Part shown: positions 19,056 through 31,000 of the stretch, in pieces
How positions within the stretch are numbered: the stretch's first letter is position 1
Layout: the number at the start of each line of letters is the position of its first letter
Assembly (NCBI GenBank): GCA_012034805.1
Contig: JAAUOP010000025.1
Coordinates: 1 to 44,421 of the forward strand
DNA length: 44,421 nucleotides
Direction of reading: 5' to 3'
Source of the DNA: Synechococcales cyanobacterium CRU_2_2
GTDB taxonomy: Bacteria; Cyanobacteriota; Cyanobacteriia; PCC-9006; JAAUQQ01
Program-made: the position numbers and the translations under genes
The notes under the pieces: generated by a model
Seen by the model: only the letters and a program-made list of their open reading frames with translations
Databases searched by the model: none
Told to the model about the DNA's origin: nothing

Positions 19056-22000
19056 TTAAAGAATGAAGTTGCTCGGCCCGACCGTCAGCAGCGTGCTGGC
19101 ATTGGTATTCAGAATTAATGCAGCTTGCTGTAAACCGCTACCCGTATCGACCAGAAGCACCGTATGGCGGCCACTTTGGTTGAGCTGAACATTGCTGCCC
19201 AGTACCGCATTGCCGTTGAATAAGCTGCTTAAGTCGATGCGGTCGGTCGTGAGATTGAAATCGGTGATGATGTCGCCCGTGCTGCCGAAGTCTGCGATCG
19301 ATTCGTAGCGGAACGTATCGGCTCCTTGTCCCCCGGTGAGAACATCGTTGCCAGCACCACCGACGAGGATGTCACTCTCCCGGCCCCCGAGTAGCGTATC
19401 GTCGCCGCTGCCGCCCAGGAGTAGGTTTTCTCCACTGCCGCCACTGAGCAAGTCATCGCCGTTGCCGCCGCTGAGCGTGTCATTGCCGCTACCACCATTG
19501 AGCTGATCCGCGCCGTCGCCACCTAGGATGTTGTCGTCGCCACTACCGCCATTGACGATGTCATCGCCGGGGCCTGCGTCGATGCGATCGTTGCCGGTAC
19601 CCCCGTTGAGGATATCGTTACCGATGCCGCCGATGACGACATCTTCTTCACTACCGCCGTTAATGACATCGTCTCCGGCTCCACCGTCTAGGGTGTCGTT
19701 ATCGCTCAGACCATTGAGAATGTCGTCACCATCGCTGCCGTTGATGATGTCAGCGCCACCGGTACCGTTGTTGCTACTGGAACCGGCCTGACGATAGTCT
19801 GGGATGCCGTCTTTGCTGGTGTCCACGGGGGCTGGAAGCGAGTTGGGTGTGCTCCCAAAGTTGACGTTATCACCGTCTACCGCGTCCAAGAGGCCATCGC
19901 CATCTGCATCGATGCCGTCTACTTTGCCGTCACCATCGCGATCGATCGCCTGGGGATTGCCAGCTTCGGCTAGGTCACTAAAGCTGTCATTGTCGGCGTC
20001 TAGATCCCGGAAGTCGGGGATGGAATCTTGATCCAAATCCGGCACAGCCAGGGGTGTTGCATCCGTTGCTGGGTTGTTTGGCAGCAAGCCATTGGTGGTG
20101 TCTACAACATCGGCGAGGCCATCGCGATCGCCATCCAGCGGCACAGCCCCCGTTCCAATCAACCCATTCCCGTCGGGGTCGGCATTAACCCCAATGGCGC
20201 TGCCCTCAATGACGTCCGCGATCCCATCGTTGTCGGCGTCGAGATCCTGGAAGTCAGGCAGACCGTCGCCATCGGTGTTGGCAGGGGAGCCGTAGGCGGC
20301 AATGCCAGATTCTGGTGCAGTTTCTACCGCATCTGCGAAGCCATTGTTGCCCACGGCTTGGTTCGGGTCAATACGACCGTCGCCATTGGTGTCGAGGGTG
20401 GCGATCGCCGCCTTCGACAACCCACTTTCGCGCAAATCGGGAATGCCATCGTTATCGGCATCTAAGTCAAGGCGATCGAAAATGCCATCCCCATCGGTAT
20501 CGCGGCGAGGGTTGCCCTGTTCCTCTGCGGTGTCCAGGATGCCGTCATTGTCGTCATCCAAGTCGCGGCTATCGGGAACACCATCGTCGTCGGTATCTGT
20601 CGCAGGTAGCCCCCCAAAGCGTTGCGGATCGGTTTCCGCCGGATCGACATCGACAATCCCGTCACTGTCGGAGTCATCAATGATATCCGCGATGCCATCC
20701 CGGTCTTGGTCTACGACGTTGTCAATTTGGCCATCGTCGTTGAGATCTAGGTTGGGGTTAACGTCGTTGTTGCCATCGTTGTTGCTGTCTAGGTCGCGGT
20801 AGTCGGGTGTTCGATCGCCGTCTTCATCAGGGGGGGGAGGGCTGTTGCGATCGCCATAGCCAGTTGTATTTCCATCAACGGAATCTGGAATTCCATCTTT
20901 GTCTTGGTCAGGGCCATCGAGAACGCCGTTGTCATCCAGGTCAATGCCGCCGTTGGTCAGAGCTCCGCCTTCGAGGAGATCGGAGAGGCCGTCGTTATCG
21001 GCATCGAGGTCTTGGAAGTCGGGCTGGTTGTCGCTATCACGGTTAAGCGGGCTGTAGTTGGCTGTGGCAGTCGGGGTGTCGTTACTTTCAAGACCGTTGA
21101 AAAAGCCGTTGGCACCAAACGCGGCGGGGGCTCCGTCGATAAAACCATCGCCATCGGCGTCAGCGGCACCATGACCGGCTTCGATCACGTCGTTGATGCC
21201 GTCGTTGTCGGAGTCGAGGTCAAGGCGATCGGGAATGCCATCGCCGTCGGTGTCGCCGATGTTCGGGCCAGTTGCTGGCGCGGTTGCATCCTCAACCGTA
21301 TCGAGAATGCCATCGTTGTCATCATCTAGGTCAATCTCGTTGACGATGCCATCGCCGTCGGCATCAGGCCCAGGGCCACTCAGGCCGCCGAAGGCTCCGC
21401 TGCCCGGCTCGGCAATGTCAGGGGTGCCATTGGCATTGGAATCGTCGATCGCATCGGCAATGCCATCTTCGTCAAAGTCGGTGATGTCATCAATTTCGCC
21501 GTCGCCGTTCGGGTCGAGCCTGCCATTGCCCGCTTCGATAATGTCAGGGACACCATCGGCATCACGGTCAGGGTCGCGGTAGTTGGGCGAATTGGGCTCA
21601 GTGGCGCGATCGTCGTCGGGTGGTAGCGGGCTGTCGCTGTCACCAAAAGCATCCCGTCTACCATCCACCGCATCTTGAATGCCGTCTCCATCCGAGTCCG
21701 GACCATCGACAACACCGTCCCGGTTGGCATCCAGGCCGCCGCTACCCCCCTCGTCCAAATCACTCAGACTGTCGTTGTCGGAGTCAAGGTCTTGGAAATC
21801 GGGGTTGGCGTCGCCGTCGCTGCTCAGCGGGTTGTAGCCCGGCTGACCCGATTCGGGGGTGGTCTCCAAACTGTCCAGATACCCGTTGGGGCCAAAGCTG
21901 GCAGGCGTGCCATCCACCAAACCATCACCATTCGCATCGAGGGCACCATGACCCGCTTCGACACTGTCGTTGATGCCATCGTTATCGGCGTCGAGGTCGA

Positions 22001-25000
22001 GGCGATCGAGCACCCCATCCCCGTCGGTGTCGCGATCGGGATTGCCCCGCGCTTCCACCGTATCGAGAATGCCGTCGTTGTCGTCATCCAGGTCTGCGAT
22101 ATCGGGAACGCCGTCATCATCGGTATCCACGAGGCCCAGACCGCCAAAGGCCGGATTGGGTGTGACATCCGTCAAATCCGGTGTGCCATCGAGATCGGAG
22201 TCGTCAATGACATCGGGCGCACCGTCGCCGTCTACGTCCGTGATATTGTCAATTTGGCCATCGCCATTGCCATCCAGTTTGCCATTACTGGCTTCGTCAA
22301 TGTCGTTGCTGCCATCGTTTTCAGAGTCGAGGTCTTGGTAGTTCGGGGTTGGATCACCATCCGTATTGGGCAATGCAGGGCCGGGGGCGTCACCAAAGTT
22401 GCTTGGGTCACCATCCACTGAATCCTGAATCCCGTCGCCATCGCGATCGGGGCCATCGACCACGCCGTTGCCGTCGGCATCGAGGCCGCCACTCCCGCCT
22501 TCGTAGAGATCGCTCAGGCTGTCGTTGTCAGAATCAATATCTTGGAAGTTGGGGTTATCGTCTGCGTCACTGTTAACGGGTCTGTAGGTGGCGATGCCGG
22601 ATTCTGGCACAGTTTCGAGTGCATCGAGATAACCGTTTGCCCCAAAGGCTGTCGAATCCCCATCCAAAATGCCGTTGCCATCGGCGTCCGCTTGGCCATG
22701 ACCCGCTTCGACGATGTCATTGATGCCATCGTTGTCGGCATCAAGATCCAGGCGATCCAAAATGCCATCCCCATCGGTATCCCGGTCAATGTCGCCCCGC
22801 TCTTCCACCGTGTCGAGAATGCCGTCATTGTCATCATCCAGGTCCTCGACATTGAGGATGCCATCCCCATCCGTATCTGACCGGCCCAGTCCGCCAAAGC
22901 CCTGGGGGTCGGTCTCCAGCGGATCCGCATCTACAATCCCGTCTAGGTCAGAGTCGTCAATGACGTCGGCAATGCCGTCTTTGTCGCGGTCCGTGACATT
23001 GTCGATTTCACCGTCATCATTGGGGTCGAGCACCGTGCTACCCGATTGGTCGATGTCGTCAACGCCATTACCATCGCTATCTCGGTCGATGTAGTCTGGT
23101 GCTCCATCGGTATCGCTGTTGGTGGGCAGTGGGCTGGCGCTGTCGCCGTAGGCTTGAGGTGTACCATCAACCGAATCTTGGATTCCATCTCTGTCTGTAT
23201 CAGGGCCATCGGCAACCCCATCGCCATTGATGTCTGTCCCCCGGCTACCGCCTTCGACCAAGTCGCTGAGGCTGTCGTTGTCGGAGTCGAGATCTTGGAA
23301 ATCGGGTTGCGTGTCGCGATCGCTATTCCGTGGTGCATAGCTGGCCGTGGCTGTGGCCGTGTCGTTGCTTTCAAGGCCATTGAAGAAACCATTGGCTCCA
23401 AAGGCCCCAGGTGCACCATCGATGATGCCATTGCCATCCGTGTCCGCTGCGCTGTGACCCGCTTCAATCACGTCGTTGATGCCGTCGTTGTCGGAGTCGA
23501 GGTCGAGGCGATCGGGAATGCCGTCACCATCGGTATCGAAGGGAACCTTGCTGTCGTCAGGAGCGGTTGCAGCTTCAACGGTGTCGAGAATGCCATCGTT
23601 GTCGTCATCGAGGTCAAGCGTATTGGCAATGCCATCGCCGTCGGCATCGGGCGCTGGGTCACCGAGTCCGCCAAAGGCCCCGGTACCGGGCTCACGGATA
23701 TCCGGTGTGCCGTTGAGGTTGGAATCATCGATGACATCAGCAATGCCGTCGTCATCCGCATCCGTGGTGTCATCGATTTTGCCATCGCCGTTCGGGTCAA
23801 GCACGCCGTTGCCTGCTTCGATGATGTCCGGAACGCCGTCGGCATTGCTGTCGAGGTCGCGATAGTTGGGAGATTTGGGATCGGTGGCGCGATCGTCGTC
23901 GGCTGGCAGTGGACTGTTGAGATCGCCCCACAGCGTCGGCGCACCGTCTACGGAGTCTTGAATCCCATCGCCATCTGTGTCGGGGCCATCGACAACGCCG
24001 TCACGATTGGCATCCGAACCACCGCTGCCGCCTTCGCCCGAGATCACTGAGACTATCGTTGTCGGAGTCAAGGTCTTGGAAATCAGGGTTGTCGTCGTTG
24101 TCGCTGTTGAGCGGGTTGCCATAGTTGATGCTGCGACTGTTCGGATCATCCTGTAGGATATCCGGAATCCCGTCTGTGCCGACTGGGCCTTGGATAATAC
24201 CGTCGTTATTCTCGTCAGGACCACCGTGACCGGCTTCAATCAGGTCGTTGATGCCGTCGTTGTCGGCGTCGAGGTCGAGGCGATCGAGCACCCCATCTCC
24301 ATCCGTATCCTGTTTGGGATTGCCCTTTTCCTCAACGCTGTCCAAAATCCCATCATTGTCGTCATCGAGGTCATTGATATCCGCAATGCCGTCTTGGTCC
24401 GTATCCACCGGGGCCAAGCCCCCAAAGGCTGGGTTAGGGGTTGTATCGATCGCATCCGGCGTGCCATCCAGATCCGAATCATCAATCACATCACGGATGC
24501 CGTCTAGATCGATATCAGTTGGATTGTCAATTCTGCCATCGCCGTCGGTATCAAGTTTGCCATTACTGGCTTCGAGGATATCCGTTGCACCGTCGTTGTC
24601 GCTGTCGAGGTCAGTATAGTCGGGCTCTGCATCACCATCTTGATTGGGCGGAACGGGGCTGCCACTATCGCCAAATCCAGGTGCACCATCCACAGAATTG
24701 CGAATGCCGTCGCCATCGCTGTCGGGGCCATCGACGACGCCGTCGCGGTTGAGATCCACACCGCCACTGCCCCCTTCGAAAAGGTCACTGAGACCGTCGT
24801 TGTCCGAATCCAAGTCTTGGAAATCGGGGTTAGGGTCGTTGTCGCTATTGCGCACGACATCGGTAACAGTGCCGCCATTGGGATCGGCTTGAACGCGGTC
24901 AGGAATGCCATCGGTGCCAACAGTGCCATCGACTTGGCCATTCCCATCAGCATCCGTGCCAGGGTGACGGGCTTCGATGACATCCAAAATACCGTCGTTA

Positions 25001-28000
25001 TCGGCATCGAGGTCGAGGCGATCGAGCACCCCATCCCCATCGGTATCACGCGTTGGGTTCCCATTCTCTTCAACACTATCGAGAATACCGTCGTTGTCAT
25101 CATCCAGGTCAATGACATCGGCAATGCCATCCCCATCGACATCGGGCTTGCGTAGACCACCGAAGGCTGGATTGGGGGTCGGGTCGGTGCTGTCGGGTAT
25201 CCGATCGAGATCGGAGTCATCGACCACATCGCGGATACCGTCCTTATCGAGATCAACTGTGTTGTCAATCACGCCATCGCCATTGACATCCAGCAGCCCC
25301 TTGCCTGCAACGACAATGTCCTTGAAACCGTCGTTATTGCTGTCAACGTCAATGTAATCGGGCGAGTTGGGTTGGGTCGCGCTATCGGCATCGGGCGGGG
25401 CTGCGTAGCCATTGCCATCCCCAAAGCCCGCCGTTGGGCCATCAATGCTGTTGGCAATGCCATCGGCATCGCTGTCGGCGAGGTCGAGCACGCCATTGTC
25501 ATCGGTGTCCGTGCCACCGCTTCCCCCTTCAAACAGGTCGCTGAGGCTGTCGTTATCTGAATCCAAATCCTGGAAATCAGCCTTACCATCCGTGTCGCTA
25601 TCGACGGGGTTGCCGTATTTGACAGTACCGCTGTTGGCCGTTGCTTGGACAATATCCGGAATGCCATCAGTCCCGACCGTGCCATCAACTTGGCCATCGC
25701 CATTGGTATCCGCGCCACCGTGGCGGGCCTCAACAACATCAAGAATGCCGTCGTTGTCGGCATCGAGATCGAGGGAGTCGAGGATGCCATCGCCGTCGGT
25801 GTCGCCGATGTTTGGCCCGGTTGTGGGAGCACCCGCGAGTTCAACAGTATCGAGGATGCCGTCGTTATCATCGTCGAGGTCTTTGAAGTTGGCAATGCCA
25901 TCTTTGTCGGTGTCTTCGAAGCCGCCGAAGACCCCCGGTTTGGAATCCAGACTGTCGGCAATGCCATCCTTGTCGGCATCTGCTGGATTGTCGATTACCC
26001 CATTGCCATTGGCATCGGGGCTGCTGGGGCCTTGGGGAAGACCGGCTTCGATGCGATCGGGAATGCCATTATTGTTGCGATCGGGTTCCCGGTAGTCGGG
26101 AATGCTGTCGCCATCTGCATTGGGCAGATTATTGCTGCGTGGCCCGTTGTTATCACCAAAGGCAGCAGGTGTGCCATCAACCAGATTCTGAATACCGTCG
26201 CTGTCACCATCGGGACCATCGACCACGCCATCTCCGTTCAGATCAACGGTTTGCGGATTGAGACCCCCTTCAACCAAGTCGGGCAGGCCGTCGTTGTCAG
26301 AGTCGAGATCCCGAAAGTCTTGAGCGCCATCGCTGTCGCTGTCGGGGATGGGCAAGGGTGTACCTGGGGAGCCGCTGGGATCGACGACATTGGCCAGACC
26401 ATCCCCATCCGCATCGGTGCCTGTGCCGTCAATCAGACCATTGCCATCGGTATCTGCGCCGCCAGCTTCGACGACATCATTGAGGCCATCATTGTCAGAA
26501 TCGAGATCTTGGAAATCGGGTCGGGTGTCGCCGTCGGTATCGATGGGCGCGCCATAAATGGCAGTCCCGGAGCCAGGGGCGGCTTCAACGGGATCCGCAA
26601 AGCCGTTTGTACCAAAACTGTTGGTGGGGTCAATGCGTCCGTCACGATTGCTATCAAGCGCTGTTACCTGTGCTGGGGTAAGACCACTTTCGACAATATC
26701 GGTAATGCCATCGTTGTCGGCGTCGAGGTCGAGGCGATCGAGGATGCCATCCCCATCGGTATCGCGAATGGGGTTACCGAGTTCTTCGACGGTGTCGAGG
26801 ATGCCATCGTTGTCGTCATCGAGGTCAACGGTGTCGCTGACGCCGTCTTTATCTGTATCGGGTTTGCTAAGGCCGCCGAAGCTGGGGTTGGGCGTTGTAT
26901 CTTTTACATCTGGCGTGCCATCGAGATCAGAGTCGTCAACGACGTCGCGGATGCCGTCCTTGTCCAGATCAACGGTGCTGTCAATCGCGCCGTCCTTATT
27001 GGCGTCGAGTAGACCATTGCCAGTGGTGGCAATGTCCTTGACCCCGTCCGCGTTGCTGTCAAGGTCGAGATAGTCTGGATTGGGATCGGTGTCGCTATTG
27101 GGTGGAACGGGGCTGCCGCTGTCGCCGAAGCCTGCCTTGTTGCCATCGACACTGTCGAGAATACCGTCGCCGTCTGCATCTGGGCCATCGATCACGCCGT
27201 TATCGTTGGCGTCGGTGCCACCGCTGCCGCCTTCAAACAGGTCGCTGAGGCTGTCGTTGTCTGAGTCTAGGTCTTGGAAATCAGCCTTACCGTCGGTGTC
27301 GCTATTGACGGGGTTGCCGTATTTTACAGTGCTGCTGTCTGGAGTTGCCTGAACACCATCGGGAATGCCGTCAGTGCCGACCGCACCATCAACCTGGCCA
27401 TCGCCATTGGCATCCGTGCCACCGTGTCGGGCTTCGACCACGTCGTTGATGCCGTCGTTGTCGGTATCGAGATCGAGGGAATCGAGGATACCATCGCCGT
27501 CAGTGTCGCCGATGTTTGGCCCGGTTGTGGGAGCACCCGCGAGTTCAACAGTATCGAGGATGCCGTCATTGTCGTCATCGAGATCTTTGAAGTTGGCGAT
27601 GCCGTCTTTGTCGGTGTCTTCGAAACCGCCGAAACCGCCGGGCTTGGAATCAATTGCATCCGCAATGCCGTCTTTGTCGGTGTCGATCGGGTTGTCGGCG
27701 ACGCCGTTGCGATCGCCATCAGGGCTTGTCGGCCCTTGGGGAAGACCGGCTTCTATGCGATCGGGAATCGTATCATTATCGCTATCAACTTCCCGGTAGT
27801 CTGGGATTCTATCACCGTCTGTGTCGGTGACCTTGTCGCTGGCGGGGCCATTACCATCGCCAAAGACCGTGGGTGTGCCATCCACTGCGTTCTGAATTCC
27901 ATCACTATCGCCATCGGGGCCATCGACAACACCATCGCCATTGAGATCGACGGTGATCGGATTTAGACCGCCTTCGGCCAAATCGGGCAGACCATCGTTA

Positions 28001-31000
28001 TCGGAGTCGAGGTCGCGGAAATCGCGAATGCCGTCTTTGTCGGTGTCGGGGTTGGGTAGTAGTGTGCCTAGGGAGCCGGTTGGATCTACGGCATCTGCGA
28101 GGCCATCTTTGTCGGTGTCGGTGGTTGCGCCATCAATGAGGCCATTGCCGTCGAGATCTTTGCCCCCAGCTTCGACGACGTCGTTGAGGCCGTCGTTGTC
28201 GGTGTCGAGGTCTTGGAAGTCGGGTCGGGTGTCGCCGTCGGTATCAACGGGTTTGCCGTAAATTGCAGTGCCAGAGCCGGGAGTTGTTTCAACCAGATCT
28301 GCAAAACCGTTGCTGCCAAAACTGTTGGTGGGGTCAATGCGTCCGTCGCCATTGCCATCAAGCGCTGTTACCTGTGCTGGGGTAAGACCACTTTCGACAA
28401 TGTCGGTAATGCCATCGTTATCGGCGTCGAGGTCAAGCCGGTCGAGGATGCCATCCCCATCGGTATCGCGATTGGGATTGCTCTGTTCTTCAGCAGTGTC
28501 GAGAATACCGTCGTTGTCATCATCTAGATCAACGTTATCGATGATGCCATCTGCATCTCTGTCTCTGAGGATGTTGATAGTGCTCGTAGCGGGATTGCTG
28601 TTAGCGATGCCGTCATTGGCAAGCCAGCTGATCGTGCGATTCCCTTCTGTGGGTGAGGGTTTTGTGTTTTGGTAGGTGATGCTGCGAAGCAGGGTTTGTA
28701 AATCTGCACTCGGAATATCGACACCGCCCGATTGGGTGAGGGTGACCACGCCATTGGTTGCCGCGATCGAAAACGTTGTGCCCCCAACCGTAGTGGTATT
28801 GTTGACGGTGCCGCTCAGTGCAATGGTTTTGCCACCGATCGAGAGCACTTCGCTCGTGCCATCCTTGAGGCCGCCAACGGTCAAGGTGAGGGTGTTGATG
28901 TCAGTGTCGTCTAGGTCGGCGATGGTGGCGGCTGTGGTGTTTGTAACTGCCACTGCCGCTGCATTCTCGATGTAGGTCGCACTGTAATCTGCTCCGGCGA
29001 TCGCTGCACCATTGAGGTCGATTGTCGGCGCGTCGTTAACGGGAGTGACGGTGATGGTGCTGGTTGCAATGTTGCTGTTGTCATCGCCATCTTTGACCAT
29101 GACTGTGATGGTGCGATTACCACCCACTGGGTTGTCCAGTGTGTTTTGGAAGGCGATCGCCTTCAGCACGGTTTCGTACTCAGTTTTGGTTGCAGAGCCA
29201 CTGAACGTTAGGGTTGAACCATCAGCAGAAACCGCGAAGGTCAGACCCGCAACGCCGGTTGGGTTTGCTGGAGTCCCGTTGCTCACCGCCGTACCATTGA
29301 AGCTGAGAACATCGCCGCTGGAAGGGTTGGTGAGGGTGACAATCGCTGATTCGATATTGGTGTCATCGACGTCGGTGACTGCTGTCGTTGCACCCACAAT
29401 CGAGGTTCCTACCGCGTTCTCGACATAGACTGCGTTGTAGTTATTACCTACTGCCACACCGTTGAGGTCGATGATCGGCGGGTCGTTAACGGGTGTGACC
29501 GTGATGGTGCTGGTTGCAATGTTGCTGTTGGCATCGCCATCATTGACCACAACGGTGATGGTGCGATTTCCCGCTGTGGGATTTTCCGATGTGCTTTTGA
29601 AGGCAATCGCTTTTAGTGCCGTCTCATACTGAGCTTTGGTTGCAGAACCACTAAAGGTTAGGGTTGAACCATCAGCCGAAACTTTGAATGTCAGGCCCGC
29701 AACGCCGGTGGGATTGTTGTTGCTGCCGTTGACGACAGCGCTGCCGTTGAAGCTCAAGACATCGCCGCTGGCCGGATTGGTGAGGGTGACAATGGCCAAT
29801 TCGATATTAGTGTCATCGACATCGGCGATCGCTGTTGTTGCACCCAAAATCGAGGTTCCTAACGCGTTCTCGGTATAGGTCGCATTGTAGTCATTTCCTG
29901 CTGCCGGACCGTTGAGATCGATCGCAGGTGGATCATTGACGGGAGTGACCGTGATGGTGCTTGTGGCGGTGTTGCTGGCAGCATCGCCATCGTTGACCAC
30001 AACTGTGATGATGCGATTTCCGGCTGCAGGATTGTCTGATGTGCTGCCGAACGCGATCGCCTTCAACACCGTTTCGTATTGGGCTTTGGTTGCAGAACCA
30101 CTAAACGTGAGCGTTGCACCATTGACAGAAACCGCAAAGGTCAGACCCGCAATGCCTGTTGGATTTGCAGTGGTGTTGTTCGTCACGGGTGTGCCGTTGA
30201 AGTGGAGAACATCACCACTGGCAGGATTAGTGAGGGTGACAATCGCAGATTCAAGGTTGGCATCATCCGCGTCGGTAGCGGCGGTGGCGGCGGCGGCGAT
30301 CGCCACCGCTGCATCACCCTCTTGAAAGGTTGTCGCGTAGCCCGCTCCAGCTGCACTACTATCTAGATCAACGATGGGTGGATCATTACTCGGCTGAATG
30401 GTAATCGTACTCGTGGCTAAATTGCTATCAATGATACCGTCATTTACTTTAACGGTGATCACACGAGAACTTCCCGTCGGTGCATCAGAATTGTTTTGGT
30501 AGGTAATGCCACGTAAGAGTGTCTGGATATCTGTACTGGCAATATCACCACCACCTTGCTTGGCAATCGTAACGACACCATTGATTGCCGTAATTACAAA
30601 AGTTGTGGTGCCGGCGATGGCAGTACCTGCACCATTGGTGAGGGCAATCGCCTGCCCCCCAATGTTCAACACCTCATTCGAGGCATCGGGAATACTATTC
30701 AAACTCAAGATTAGGGTCTCGATATCGGTGCCATCTGGATCATTGAGTGTTGCGGTGTTAGTGGCAATCGCGACGGCTGCATTCCCTTCTACGAAGGTTG
30801 TAGTATAATTCGTTCCAGATAAGCTGCCATTAAGATCTACGGTTGGCGGATCATTGCTTGGTTGTATTGTAATTGTACTAGTCGCAAGGTTGCTATCGAG
30901 AATTCCGTCATTCACTCTGACGGTAATAATGCGACTCGTTGTGTTTGGACTATCTGAAGTATTGTTGTACTGAATCTGGGCGATCGCAGTTTGATAATCT

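Noticed and set aside
25645..27012. 455-codon plus-strand frame opposite the TSP3 array, rich in V, I and A
   Set aside because: It is the reverse complement of Asp-rich GAC/GAT codons (giving GTC/ATC), so it stays open by composition. It has no ribosome binding site or family resemblance. The same holds for 23046-24050 and similar frames.
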